From positions 1-64,000 of the IMG/VR virus record IMGVR_UViG_3300042307_001176: a DNA stretch of 64,000 nucleotides, one strand, 5' to 3'. How positions within the stretch are numbered: position 1 is the first letter of the stretch; every line of letters begins with the position of its first letter. The stretch comes from a virus. The position numbers were made by a program, and so were the translations under genes. Below are positions 25,770 to 34,618 of this stretch, one piece after another. The notes under the pieces are model-generated. The model was not told where the DNA came from. It made no database searches and was given only the letters and a program-made list of their open reading frames with translations.

Positions 25770-27627
25770 TAAAATAGTTTTAATACAAGTTTGGTTTGGT
25801 AAAATACCAGACTACTTTTGGTTTCATTATGAAACCACGAAAGATATTATTGGGTTTGACTTTATATTATTCACTGATCAAGATATTAAATTAGATTCTA
25901 AAAACTATACAGTAGTTAATACAACAAAGGATGATATTGAAATAAGACTGTCTGGTAAATTAAACTATAATATTAAGATATCGAATAATAAAAAAACTTG
26001 CGATCTAAAGGCAGCTTTCGGTGATATATTTGAGGAATATCTTGTAGATTATGATTATTTCGGTTGTTACGATATCGATACTTTATTCGGTGATGTCTAT
26101 AATGGAGTAAAACCATATTTGAATCATTATGATTTTATTACTATTGGCGAAGAAACTTTCCATAATAGATTAGCAGGTCCATTTTTAATTATAAAAAATA
26201 CTCAAGATTTACGAGATCTTTATAAAAAAGGTGATTATATTGGATGTATGTTAAGTGATAACGTTGAGTGTTACGAAGAACATACTTTAAGTGATTTGGC
26301 TAAAGAAAAATACAAGGTCAAGATCTTCAATTCAATGAATTGTGAATCCGAAAATGGAGGTAAGAACACCTATGATGTTTGTTGGAGTGGAGGTAAATTA
26401 ATAGTTGGTGATGTAGAAAAGCATCTCTATCATTTCATTAGAAAAGATCACACAATTTTTCAAAAAGTCGAAAATAAGATCTTTGGACGATACGACAAGA
26501 AGTTTATTGGCGATTTTTATTGGGTGTTTGGGTTTACGGAAAATTATTCCCATACAATTTCATTCTTAATGGATTCAATAAATAAATACTCCAATAGAAA
26601 ATGTATAATTTACTCTATTAATTTTGATTACAACATACCAAATAAATTCTTAACCAGTGATCAATTTATCTTTAAAAGAATTGACATAGAATCAGGAAAG
26701 AAAGATTCAAGAGGAAGGGATGAAAATATCATTAGTTGTAAGCCAAGATTAATGGTGGATGTTATTAATTTCTTACCGGATAAGAAATTTATATTCATTG
26801 ATAGTGATGTGTATTTAACAACAGCTTCTGACGACTTCGCATCATATTTTAATCAACTCGAAAATTATCCTCTAATTAATCAACACACTCATGATAGATT
26901 GTATTTGTGTAATATAATCGATGGTGAAGACTGGACTAGTACTGTTGATATTTTAGCAGAAGCAGCAAACGTAGAAGTTACTGTATTTCCTAGAAGAAAA
27001 ACAAACGTAATGTTATTCGACAAAAACTCCGAATGGTTTTTTAAAGAACAACTACAAATGTATGAGGAGTATAAGGATAGCAGACCCGGTATTTTTACAT
27101 TACATGATGAGGATTCAGCGAATGTTATTTTATCAAAATATGGTTTAAATAAATCATTACATTTATGTGATATAGAGGAATCATCAAACATTAACATGTC
27201 TAAATTTACAGATATGAATCATCCTTTCCATGCAACTGAACTTTCGGAGCATTTAATATTACCTAGTCATCAGAATGATGTATTTTGCTTTCATGGATTA
27301 AAACATGATTGGCAGTATAAAAACATCCAAGGTGATTATGGCAACTCTGTAATTGATTGCGAGGAGATTTTGGTTTACTATAAAGACAACAGCATCTCAT
27401 TCGATAAAAATTCTTTCTTGAGCACTAAAAAAATTAATGAGAATGTCGATTTTATTATTAAAACAATCGACGGAAAGGTGGTAGAATCTTTAAAAAATCA
27501 GAACTTATTTCAATATTGGTTATTTTACATATCAGATATAGAATTAACAGATAGAAGGTATATAGTTGAAATAGTTAAAACAAACAGCAGAGTAAAAATA
27601 TATAACAATTTATTAGAGATATCATGA
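25762..27627 (+). CDS. Two-domain glycosyltransferase
   Basis: 621 residues. N-terminal about 1-250: IVLIQVWFGKIPDYF and FGCYDIDTLFGD, with Asp-x-Asp as the metal site, then LAGPFLIIKN. C-terminal about 260-510: a second GT-A-like domain with KKFIFIDSDVYL (DSD) and later FPRRKTNVMLFDKNS and LPSHQNDVFCFHG. The last 90 residues form a beta-rich tail. Two catalytic centres in one chain suggest addition of two sugars. Coupled to neighbours by 8- and 4-nt overlaps. Confidence 0.75.
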   Translation: MNNKIVLIQVWFGKIPDYFWFHYETTKDIIGFDFILFTDQDIKLDSKNYTVVNTTKDDIEIRLSGKLNYNIKISNNKKTCDLKAAFGDIFEEYLVDYDYFGCYDIDTLFGDVYNGVKPYLNHYDFITIGEETFHNRLAGPFLIIKNTQDLRDLYKKGDYIGCMLSDNVECYEEHTLSDLAKEKYKVKIFNSMNCESENGGKNTYDVCWSGGKLIVGDVEKHLYHFIRKDHTIFQKVENKIFGRYDKKFIGDFYWVFGFTENYSHTISFLMDSINKYSNRKCIIYSINFDYNIPNKFLTSDQFIFKRIDIESGKKDSRGRDENIISCKPRLMVDVINFLPDKKFIFIDSDVYLTTASDDFASYFNQLENYPLINQHTHDRLYLCNIIDGEDWTSTVDILAEAANVEVTVFPRRKTNVMLFDKNSEWFFKEQLQMYEEYKDSRPGIFTLHDEDSANVILSKYGLNKSLHLCDIEESSNINMSKFTDMNHPFHATELSEHLILPSHQNDVFCFHGLKHDWQYKNIQGDYGNSVIDCEEILVYYKDNSISFDKNSFLSTKKINENVDFIIKTIDGKVVESLKNQNLFQYWLFYISDIELTDRRYIVEIVKTNSRVKIYNNLLEIS

Positions 27628-28172
27628 TAGAAAATATACATTTATGGAATGCGGACAGAGGAACTTATTTTGATCGAAATGTCAATATAATTTCTTGGAG
27701 CGATGAATACAAGATCAATGTTGGAAAGTATTGTTCAATAGGTAGGGATTGTAATTTCTTTTTACATGCTAATCATAGATCTGATTGGATAACAACAAGT
27801 TCACAGCTTCTAGGACCGGTTACTAATGAGATTGCAGAAATGCACATGGGAATGGGACATCCTTCTTGTAAGGGAGATATAACAATAGGAAGTGATGTCT
27901 GGATTGGCGCTAAATCAACTATAATGTCCGGTGTTAGGATTGGACACGGATCAATTGTTGCTGCTGGTTCTTTAGTCACAAAAGATGTTGAGCCATATTC
28001 AGTTGTAGGAGGAAACCCAGCAAAGCATTTAAAGTATAGATTTGAAGATCAGCAGATAATTGACTTATTAGACATAGCTTGGTGGGATTGGACCGAAACT
28101 AAGATAAAAGAAAATGCTATGATAATGTGGAGTCAAGACATAAATTATTTCATTAAAAAACATAAAAAATGA
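27624..28172 (+). CDS. CatB-like xenobiotic/sugar acetyltransferase (hexapeptide)
   Basis: 182 residues. KINVGKYCSIGRDCNFFLHANHRSDWITT near 31-59, then GDITIGSDVWIGAKSTIMSGVRIGHGSIVAAGSLVTKDVEPYSVVGGNPAKHLKYRF, the classic left-handed beta-helix ending of CatB/maltose acetyltransferase-like enzymes; His in the HANHRSD loop is the likely catalytic base. Probably O-acetylates a surface sugar. Confidence 0.9.
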   Translation: MIENIHLWNADRGTYFDRNVNIISWSDEYKINVGKYCSIGRDCNFFLHANHRSDWITTSSQLLGPVTNEIAEMHMGMGHPSCKGDITIGSDVWIGAKSTIMSGVRIGHGSIVAAGSLVTKDVEPYSVVGGNPAKHLKYRFEDQQIIDLLDIAWWDWTETKIKENAMIMWSQDINYFIKKHKK

Positions 28173-29011
28173 TTACTGTAACATATAACACTGATGGTAT
28201 TAAAGTTAATGTAGGTGAAATTAGTAAATACAATAAAAATTTACCCCTAAGATTAAAAATAAAAAAACATGTAAGTGGTGAAGAACAATGGTCAACCGAG
28301 CTAAATGATAATTGGTTTGCTACTTTCCCTAATACTGAAATGTTCGATGTTGAGATATGTGATAGCACAGATAGGCTAGTTTATAAAAAAGAATGGGACA
28401 TTATGGAGCATGGAAATCATTTTTATAAATCTCTATACATATTTAATAAGAGCATTATATCAGCAGGAAAATTTCCAAGAGGACTTGTTATAGGAACTCA
28501 TGACGGCGAGTTTGGAGAATGGGTACCAATTGTCGAAAAAAGAGAGTGTGAGATTATACTGGTCGAAGCTTCAGATAAACAATATAATAGATTAAAGAAT
28601 AACTACAAGAATAATTCTCTAGTTAAAACAGTACAGGAATTAGTAACTACCAACGGAGAGGACGTTGAGTTTTTTGAAGGAGGCGCGGGATACACTAATA
28701 CGATTGTCGAGAATGTTATCAGACATTGGGAGACTGAAGAAATTAGTTCTTCGAAAAGAAAATCAATTAGTATTACTGATTTAATTATGAATGAATGCAA
28801 AGGGCATATTGATTGGCTACATTTAGATGTGGAAGGACTAGATGCTGAGCTGATTATGAGTATAGATGAATCCAAGATTAAATTGCCAGATCTTATCATA
28901 TTTGAAGATTATAATTTAACACAGGATAAAAAAGAAGAAATTTATAACTGGTTTCAAAGTCGGGGATATCAAACTTATTCCGATGGCGGAATTTGTGAAG
29001 CAATTAAATAG
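28169..29011 (+). CDS. FkbM-type methyltransferase
   Basis: 280 residues. The N-terminal 95 residues are a separate beta-rich part. From about 105: GLVIGTHDGEFGEWVPIVEKRECEIILVEASDKQYNRLKNNYKNN (SAM site), then ISITDLIMNECKGHIDWLHLDVEGLDAELI (FkbM signature D-x-E-G-x-D) and LPDLIIFEDYN. Methylates a hydroxyl on a glycan. Last gene of the cluster before the sigma factor. Confidence 0.85.
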   Translation: MITVTYNTDGIKVNVGEISKYNKNLPLRLKIKKHVSGEEQWSTELNDNWFATFPNTEMFDVEICDSTDRLVYKKEWDIMEHGNHFYKSLYIFNKSIISAGKFPRGLVIGTHDGEFGEWVPIVEKRECEIILVEASDKQYNRLKNNYKNNSLVKTVQELVTTNGEDVEFFEGGAGYTNTIVENVIRHWETEEISSSKRKSISITDLIMNECKGHIDWLHLDVEGLDAELIMSIDESKIKLPDLIIFEDYNLTQDKKEEIYNWFQSRGYQTYSDGGICEAIK

Positions 29012-29051
29012 AATCACTCTTTTATTTTTGTGCGATTTCGAAAGATAGAAG

Positions 29052-29088
29052 AATCATTTTTTTATAAAATAAGAATTTTCTACTTTAG
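29052..29088 (+). promoter_or_regulatory. Early-type promoter of the sigma gene
   Basis: AATCATTTTTTT at 29052 and TACTTTAG at 29081, distance 29, 35 nt from -7 box to ATG. The sigma factor gene thus shares the early class. Confidence 0.7.
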
Positions 29089-29115
29089 CGTTTATAAACT
29101 TTTAAAACCTTATAA

Positions 29116-29982
29116 ATGAGACAACTTAAAATCGGACAATCCATTACTAATCGTGCGGATAAGTCTTTGGAGAAATATCTGAGTGATATTTCAAAAGAAG
29201 AGATGATTACAGCAGAGGAAGAAACAATATTAGCAAGAAAAATTAGGAATGGAGACCAAGATGCTTTACAGAAGCTAACTAAAGCAAATTTAAGATTTGT
29301 CGTATCTGTTGCTAAACAATATCAGAATCAGGGATTACCTTTAATAGATATTATAAACGAGGGTAATGTGGGTTTAATAAAAGCTGCTAAAAAATTCGAC
29401 GAAACTAGGGGATTCAAATTTATTTCATATGCTGTTTGGTGGATCAGACAATCTATACTAGAAGCTCTTTCTGAAAAATCAAGAATAATAAGAATGCCGC
29501 TGAACCAAGTAGGTGTATTAGGAAAAATAAATAAGGTAGTATGTAAATTGGAACAGGATTTAGAAAGAATGCCTACACACGAAGAGATTTCTGCTGCATT
29601 AAATATATTAGAATGTAAAGTTTCCGAGACTATTACCGCATCATTAAAATCTTCATCTATTGATGCACCTTTAGGCGGTAACGAAGATTCTTCGTCTATG
29701 CTTGAAGTATTGGTTAATAATGATTCTCCTTTAGCAGACAGAATGTTAATACAGGAATCATTAAAAATTGAAATAGAAAGGAGCCTTAGCACACTAGATC
29801 CCCGTTCTAAAGATGTAATTAAAATGTTCTATGGAATAGATCATATATGTCCAATATCTTTAGATGAGATTGGAAACAAATTAGAGATCTCTAGAGAACG
29901 TGCAAGACAGATAAAAGAGAAGAGCATTAAGAAGCTCAGGGTTTCTACAAGAAGCAAATTACTAAAATCTTATCTTGGATAA
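29116..29982 (+). CDS. Sigma-70 family factor of the Bacteroidota SigA/RpoD type
   Basis: 288 residues, the usual length of Bacteroidota SigA, which lacks region 1.1. Region 1.2 about 13-45; region 2 with LTKANLRFVVSVAKQYQNQGLPLIDIINEGNVGLIKAAKKFDETRGFKFISYAVWWIRQSI; region 3 about 130-200; region 4 with LSLDEIGNKLEISRERARQIKEKS and the C-terminal RSKLLKSYLG that closely matches host SigA. Region 2.3/2.4 is host-like, but VLGKINKVV and the region 4 ICPIS segment differ. Likely acquired from a host and used to redirect polymerase. Many phages encode only distant sigma factors; a full SigA copy is unusual. Confidence 0.92.
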   Translation: MRQLKIGQSITNRADKSLEKYLSDISKEEMITAEEETILARKIRNGDQDALQKLTKANLRFVVSVAKQYQNQGLPLIDIINEGNVGLIKAAKKFDETRGFKFISYAVWWIRQSILEALSEKSRIIRMPLNQVGVLGKINKVVCKLEQDLERMPTHEEISAALNILECKVSETITASLKSSSIDAPLGGNEDSSSMLEVLVNNDSPLADRMLIQESLKIEIERSLSTLDPRSKDVIKMFYGIDHICPISLDEIGNKLEISRERARQIKEKSIKKLRVSTRSKLLKSYLG

Positions 29983-29995
29983 TATTTTTAAATTG

Positions 29996-30005
29996 GATAT
30001 ATAGT
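29996..30005 (+). promoter_or_regulatory. Late-type GATATATA promoter
   Basis: GATATATAGT, 29 nt before ATG 30025. Longer spacing than the leaderless group, giving a short leader. Confidence 0.45.
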
Positions 30006-30024
30006 TTATATTATTTACAAAATT

Positions 30025-31650
30025 ATGAGTTATATAGAATCTTTTCAGTCTTTTCACTTAAGAAATATGGGGATAGACTATGACGACCTTTTTTCTTTAC
30101 AAGAAAATAAATCACAAGCAAAATATTCATTTCAAGAATTTAAAAATTACTTCTCCGACTTTCTTTTAGAAAGTGAGGGATATATTGACGAGTCTCTTTT
30201 AGAGAATTCTTTTGCTTTTTATGAATGCTCTATGCTTTACGAAGCAAAATCACATTGGTTTGAAGGAGCTGGGATTGGTAATTCTGATTATTTAGATTGT
30301 GGTACACATGCACTTGTTATTAAAGACGGGGAAGGATTTTTAATAGAGAAGATAACATTCAATAAAATAAACGAATGGCTTACCATGGATGATATCCATA
30401 AAGCTTGGGGAAATTTAAAAAAATCAGCAGGTAATGCCTGGGATAAAGGCGAAAAGATTATAAAATCAGCAGGTAAAGCAATATCTTACGGAGCAGAGAA
30501 AGCTTGGAGCTTTTTAAAATCTTGCGGAAATGCAGTAGTAAAATTCGTACAAGGAATGACATTCTTAGAATGGGCCGCACTAGTATTTAGTATACTTTCT
30601 GCAGTTCTTGGTATAGCTGGAGCTGGTGCATCTGCAACTGGTCTTGGAGCATTACTTATACCAATTGGCGGTCTATGTCAGATGATTTCTGGAGGTATTC
30701 ACCTATATGAGGGATGGCACAAATACGACGGTGCAATTAAAGCATTTGGTAAAGGCGGTATTAGTCCGGAGCAGAAATTTTATACTGCTTTAGCTACGGC
30801 TCTTCCTGAGGGTTTGGTTGGTACTTTGTTACTTCTATTGGGAATAAATGATGTTATAACAGGAGCAGGAGGATTAGTTGATCCTAGTGCTGGCGCAAGA
30901 GCAGTTGCAACTAACACTTCCGCTAAAATGACACTGAAAGGATTTTTAAAAGCACCGGGAGCAGCTATAGAAAAAGGAATTGAGGATTTAGGAATGCATG
31001 CTTTAAAAAAAGCTGGCATATCATTATCCCACGCAGCAGCAGAGGGAATGGGTAAAGTTGCAACAACAGTTTTTGCTACTGTAGCCCCTGCAATATTAAG
31101 TTCAATGTTTACATGGTTATTTAAGTCTTTGTTAGAAGTTGGTAGCGGGATAACAAAAGGGATAGATGCACTAATTAACATTCCTGCTAAAATATCGGAT
31201 TCAATTTCTAAATTCCAAAAAGGAGCAAAAGGAGGTTTAGGCGGATTACTAGCTAAGGGATTATCAACAGTTGTTAAACCTATGACTGATTGCGCAGCCA
31301 AAGTTATTAAAAAGTATATACAACCAATGGTAGACAATGTTAAAAATTGGTTTAAGAATCAGCTTGCATCATATGACAAGAATAAAAAAATAATGGACGA
31401 GTATATGCACGAATTGCATACAGGAAAGAAACACGATCACAAGGAAGAAAAAAAGGGCAAGCCTGTATTCAATGTCGACAAGATAAAAGAATTATCAAAG
31501 AAAGAGGTTGAGTTGATAAAAACTGCTGCAGATAAATCTAAATCCGAAACAGGATCGAAAGACAAAAATAACAAAAAGAAAAAAGTGAAAGAATCACAAG
31601 TCTGGGAAATGAACTATCTTAGATCATTTGATGATTTAGAATTTATTTAA
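30025..31650 (+). CDS. Large tagged membrane-active protein (putative internal/ejection protein)
   Basis: 541 residues. N-terminus MSYIESFQSFHLRNMG is a weak tag. Residues 95-180 are amphipathic helices, and 185-240 strongly hydrophobic (LEWAALVFSILSAVLGIAGAGASATGLGALLIPIGGLCQM), with further apolar stretches to about 400 (AVAPAILSSMFTWLF). The C-terminal 80 residues are Lys-rich and end DDLEFI. The Gly/Ala-rich membrane region resembles phage internal or pilot-like proteins. Function inferred, not shown. Confidence 0.6.
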   Translation: MSYIESFQSFHLRNMGIDYDDLFSLQENKSQAKYSFQEFKNYFSDFLLESEGYIDESLLENSFAFYECSMLYEAKSHWFEGAGIGNSDYLDCGTHALVIKDGEGFLIEKITFNKINEWLTMDDIHKAWGNLKKSAGNAWDKGEKIIKSAGKAISYGAEKAWSFLKSCGNAVVKFVQGMTFLEWAALVFSILSAVLGIAGAGASATGLGALLIPIGGLCQMISGGIHLYEGWHKYDGAIKAFGKGGISPEQKFYTALATALPEGLVGTLLLLLGINDVITGAGGLVDPSAGARAVATNTSAKMTLKGFLKAPGAAIEKGIEDLGMHALKKAGISLSHAAAEGMGKVATTVFATVAPAILSSMFTWLFKSLLEVGSGITKGIDALINIPAKISDSISKFQKGAKGGLGGLLAKGLSTVVKPMTDCAAKVIKKYIQPMVDNVKNWFKNQLASYDKNKKIMDEYMHELHTGKKHDHKEEKKGKPVFNVDKIKELSKKEVELIKTAADKSKSETGSKDKNNKKKKVKESQVWEMNYLRSFDDLEFI

Positions 31651-31660
31651 TTTAATCCGT

Positions 31661-31864
31661 ATGTATACATTGTTTGTTATTTTTATGACACTTATGTTAT
31701 CTTCTGGTATTATTGTGTGGTTGATATCTATATTTAACCAAAAAATAAAAAGACCATTGGTATTATTAATAGGATGTTTATTTTGGCCTTTGAGTCTAAT
31801 TTTTATTTATACCTACTTATTTTTATATAATAGGGTATTTTCTAAGGAATCATTTTTTTCTTAA
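31661..31864 (+). CDS. Small membrane protein, 67 residues
   Basis: Two hydrophobic segments (about 2-24 and 33-55). The frame ends over the promoter of the next gene. Starts 11 nt after the preceding gene. No family recognised. Confidence 0.5.
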   Translation: MYTLFVIFMTLMLSSGIIVWLISIFNQKIKRPLVLLIGCLFWPLSLIFIYTYLFLYNRVFSKESFFS

Positions 31865-31884
31865 CCGAATATTCTATAGATTTA
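31848..31884 (+). promoter_or_regulatory. Early-type promoter
   Basis: AATCATTTTTTT at 31848, TAGATTTA at 31877, distance 29; overlaps the end of the preceding small gene. Confidence 0.7.
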
Positions 31885-31899
31885 CGTAAAATAAAAAAA

Positions 31900-32340
31900 A
31901 TGAATAGAAATATCTTTCCTATATTATTTATTATCCCTGTTGTTTTAATGTCTCTTAATTCTTGTAATACTAGTCCCGAAGAGAAATTAAATAAGCCCAA
32001 TGTTATAGAAGTTACTAACTATGCCATTTACACTCTAGATGGATGCGAATACGTTAAAGTTGGACACGGGAACTTTTCTTGGGGATCACACAAAGGGAAC
32101 TGTTCTAATCCAATACACAAAGGACAGAGTTCTTCCAATGATCAATTAGAAATAGATGATGATTATTATATAGCCACTGACGAAAAGCACTTTGATTGTG
32201 TAGTAAATGAGGCTATTATAGAAAGAAGAGATAATCCACCTTATGCTTATATTACTGAATGTGGGATTCTTTTTTATTCCGACGTAAAATATAAAGTGGG
32301 AGATGTGATTGAAAATTTTAAATCAGGAAAGCACAAATAA
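31900..32340 (+). CDS. Putative lipoprotein, 146 residues
   Basis: Signal peptide MNRNIFPILFIIPVVLMSLNSC with lipobox L-N-S-C (Cys22). The mature part is Cys- and His-containing (HGNFSWGSHKGNCSN; KHFDCVVNEA). Exported and lipid-anchored in the infected cell. Under an early promoter, so it may alter the host envelope, for example superinfection exclusion; this is inference. Confidence 0.7.
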   Translation: MNRNIFPILFIIPVVLMSLNSCNTSPEEKLNKPNVIEVTNYAIYTLDGCEYVKVGHGNFSWGSHKGNCSNPIHKGQSSSNDQLEIDDDYYIATDEKHFDCVVNEAIIERRDNPPYAYITECGILFYSDVKYKVGDVIENFKSGKHK

Positions 32341-32345
32341 TACAC

Positions 32346-32357
32346 GATATATAAATA
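32346..32357 (+). promoter_or_regulatory. Late-type GATATATAAATA promoter
   Basis: GATATATAAATA abuts the GTG start at 32358, 12-nt spacing. It contains the T4-like TATAAATA core. Confidence 0.6.
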
Positions 32358-32990
32358 GTGAAAAACATAAAATTATTTGAAAATTTTGATTCTAAGTACT
32401 TATGGCCAGAAGCTAAATTTTGGATTGATAAGTTAGAACCGGAAGAATTATGTTTTCTTGGTGTTTATTCTTACATGTTAGAGAATGATAAAAAACAACC
32501 ATTATTTGAGACTGAATATGACGGAACAAATGAAACAGATCCCGATGAACAAGATGGCGATGGAAGTTTGGAAATGTCATTTACTTTCCCTGTAGCAAAA
32601 GCTGAATATTCTCCTAGTTTAACGTGTGAGATCATATTTAGCGGTGATTATTTACCTTATGATCCTGGAGATTATATGAATGCCCCAGAAGGAGGAGAAT
32701 ATGTATTAAATAACATTGATATTGAATCTGCTTATTATTTAGATAAAGACGAAGTCAACGATTACGAATTGGCCAATATGGAATATAAATCCGAATTTGT
32801 TACCAAATCGGATATGATTAATCTATTAAAATATATTGCTAGTTATTTTATAAGACATGACGAAGATAGTACGGATTCTAAACCCCCAGTTATTCCACAG
32901 GGTCTGAAAGATAAATGTGAAAATTTAAGGAAAGAAATGCCTAATGTTACTAAAGGGTATGGAATGATCAGTAGATTTACTGGTAAGTAA
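32358..32990 (+). CDS. Tagged phage protein, GTG start
   Basis: 210 residues starting MKNIKLFENFDSKYLWPEA. The tag is nearly identical to that of the gene at 33702 (KLFENFDS). The GTG start is set by the abutting promoter. The body is acidic (NETDPDEQDGDGSLEMSF) with no recognised domain. Confidence 0.7.
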   Translation: MKNIKLFENFDSKYLWPEAKFWIDKLEPEELCFLGVYSYMLENDKKQPLFETEYDGTNETDPDEQDGDGSLEMSFTFPVAKAEYSPSLTCEIIFSGDYLPYDPGDYMNAPEGGEYVLNNIDIESAYYLDKDEVNDYELANMEYKSEFVTKSDMINLLKYIASYFIRHDEDSTDSKPPVIPQGLKDKCENLRKEMPNVTKGYGMISRFTGK

Positions 32991-33203
32991 TTAATAATCT
33001 TTATCGTCTGCATAAGCTTTAAGATTTGATATTTCTATTTTAAGCCTTATTATCTCCTCGTTAAGCTCTCGTATTTCGTCTATCTTCTCTTTGACCATAT
33101 CAAACCCTAGATTTACTATTTCTTTCTCTGTATGGCTAAAATCATCTTCTTTTAGTGATACTCTTTCTGAGATTATTTTTATGTATTCTTTTTTTAGATC
33201 CAT
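32991..33203 (-). CDS. Small coiled-coil protein, 70 residues
   Basis: Highly charged with heptad-like leucines/isoleucines (EIRELNEEIIRLKIEISNLKAY, residues about 41-62). Tail-to-tail with the tagged gene. Function unknown. Confidence 0.5.
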   Translation of the reverse strand: MDLKKEYIKIISERVSLKEDDFSHTEKEIVNLGFDMVKEKIDEIRELNEEIIRLKIEISNLKAYADDKDY

Positions 33204-33263
33204 TTTTTTTTATTTTTTCGGGAAACAAAAATATTCTATATTTATATAATATCCAAATATATT

Positions 33264-33539
33264 ATGAAAATCTTTTCCTTAAGCTTATTCTTATTGTTTT
33301 ATGCGACGTCATATACACAAGATTCATGGAACCAAAGAATATCTTTAGTTTCTCCTAATAGAGATACATTATGGCTTCTTAATAATGATATTGGTCATTC
33401 AATTGCGTATTCTTGGAAAAATTATGAAGATACACAGGAACAGAAGAAACCTGTTATACTTCTGGTAAATGCTCTTCCTTTAGATAGATATTGTTACACA
33501 AATAACAAGAAGAAAAATGAAAAAAGGAGAAGGAAATAA
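33264..33539 (+). CDS. Small secreted protein with signal peptide
   Basis: 91 residues: MKIFSLSLFLLFYATSYTQD is a Sec signal with cleavage near residue 18. The mature part ends in a basic tail NNKKKNEKRRRK. Upstream has TATATTTA at 33237 but no clear AATCATTTTTTT at -29. Unknown function. Confidence 0.55.
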   Translation: MKIFSLSLFLLFYATSYTQDSWNQRISLVSPNRDTLWLLNNDIGHSIAYSWKNYEDTQEQKKPVILLVNALPLDRYCYTNNKKKNEKRRRK

Positions 33540-33672
33540 ATGTTTATATTGCGGGGATCCTAATTGTGATCTTAGTTGTAAACCTATTAGTGGTGTCAAT
33601 GAATTTTTAATTTTATTTATTCCTGTTATTTCATTAACTGCTTTATTATATTTTTGTTTTATACGAAAATAA
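33517..33672 (+). CDS. Small Cys4 plus transmembrane protein, 51 residues
   Basis: Overlaps the previous gene by 23 nt in another frame. Four Cys (C9-x2-C12-x4-C17-x3-C21) form a likely zinc knuckle. Residues 30-48 are a hydrophobic segment. A plausible membrane-tethered small phage protein, supported only by composition. Confidence 0.4.
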   Translation: MKKGEGNKCLYCGDPNCDLSCKPISGVNEFLILFIPVISLTALLYFCFIRK

Positions 33673-33673
33673 A

Positions 33674-33684
33674 GATATATAATC
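33674..33684 (+). promoter_or_regulatory. Late-type GATATATA promoter
   Basis: GATATATAATC, 28 nt before ATG 33702. Confidence 0.45.
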
Positions 33685-33701
33685 TATAAAAAAATATTAA
33701 A

Positions 33702-34136
33702 ATGAAATATATTAAGCTTTTTGAAAATTTTGATTCTAATATAGGAAGCACAGACGATCTAATTTTTGATTGGATGCCTTTCGACGATCAAATAACTAAT
33801 CCGATACAATCATCTATACCAGAGACTCTTTCTATTACTGAATTGGCAGATTTTTTAATGTCTGCAGAAAAAAATGGAAATGATTCACAAATATTAGAAG
33901 CAGGTCTTTTTATGTCTCATAGAAAAAACTCAGATGGGGGATTTAATAGATTTATTACTAAATCAATTTCTCCTTTAATGTTCGAGATTGAGGTATTTAA
34001 TTCAGATTTTGAATCTGTTAATAAATTTGAAAATGTTGATGCTAGTAAGATGGGTAATTTAGGTGCATTTAATAAAGGCGCATCTATGTTAGGAAAATTT
34101 GGTCTTTTTGGTAAAGGTGGAAAAGAACAATTATAA
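33702..34136 (+). CDS. Tagged phage protein, 144 residues
   Basis: Starts MKYIKLFENFDSNIGST, almost the same tag as the gene at 32358. Acidic, Ser-rich body and a Gly/Phe-rich C-terminus (MGNLGAFNKGASMLGKFGLFGKGGK). No known family. Followed by a terminator. Confidence 0.7.
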   Translation: MKYIKLFENFDSNIGSTDDLIFDWMPFDDQITNPIQSSIPETLSITELADFLMSAEKNGNDSQILEAGLFMSHRKNSDGGFNRFITKSISPLMFEIEVFNSDFESVNKFENVDASKMGNLGAFNKGASMLGKFGLFGKGGKEQL

Positions 34137-34160
34137 GTAAAACATTGTTAATAAATTATT

Positions 34161-34190
34161 AGCCTGCTTTTTAAAAAGCAGGCTTTTTTT
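34161..34190 (+). terminator. Rho-independent terminator
   Basis: AGCCTGCTTTTT pairs with AAAAAGCAGGCT, followed by a T run. Confidence 0.9.
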
Positions 34191-34214
34191 ATGCTTTTTT
34201 ATTTAATAATAGTT

Positions 34215-34225
34215 GATATATAATC
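34215..34225 (+). promoter_or_regulatory. Late-type GATATATA promoter (weak)
   Basis: GATATATAATC, 32 nt before ATG 34247 of the SpeD-like gene. Confidence 0.4.
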
Positions 34226-34246
34226 AATAAATAATTTTTTTAAAAA

Positions 34247-34618
34247 ATGGAAGAATTCGGACCTCATATTACCCTAGATTTAAAAGGATGCCCAAAAGAG
34301 GTATTATCGGATTATAACTTGCATTTTGATTATTTAAAATCCCTTCCTGGGTTAATTCACATGACTCCTATAACTCAACCATATGTTTTTCCTTATTCGG
34401 GATTAGTCCCTGAGGATAAAGGAATTACTGGAATCGTTATTATTGCGGAAAGTCATATATCTGTTCATTCGTTTGAAGATAAAGGATATTGCTTCATTGA
34501 TATATTCTCTTGCAAAGATTTTGATGTTGAAAGAGCTATACAGATAACTAAGGATTTATTTAAACCAGAGAATTGCGAAATACACGTAGTTGCTAGAGGT
34601 AAAGATTTTCCTAGATAA
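34247..34618 (+). CDS. speD: S-adenosylmethionine decarboxylase (SpeD class)
   Basis: 123 residues, about the size of bacterial class 1B enzymes. The self-cleavage site Glu68-Ser69 lies in ESHISVHSF, with proton-donor His74 and the catalytic Cys89 in DIFSC; all three are present. Ser69 would form the pyruvoyl group. The enzyme makes decarboxylated SAM, the aminopropyl donor for spermidine. The deoxyhypusine-synthase-like gene at 35812 suggests a polyamine module. Confidence 0.93.
   Translation: MEEFGPHITLDLKGCPKEVLSDYNLHFDYLKSLPGLIHMTPITQPYVFPYSGLVPEDKGITGIVIIAESHISVHSFEDKGYCFIDIFSCKDFDVERAIQITKDLFKPENCEIHVVARGKDFPR

Noticed and set aside
18924-29011. The glycan cluster as host DNA joined by assembly error
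   Set aside because: It is bounded by a phage-type terminator on one side and the early-class promoter of the sigma gene on the other, and base composition matches the rest.
33237-33244. Ninth early promoter before 33264
   Set aside because: The -7-like TATATTTA is present but no AATCATTTTTTT lies 29 nt upstream.
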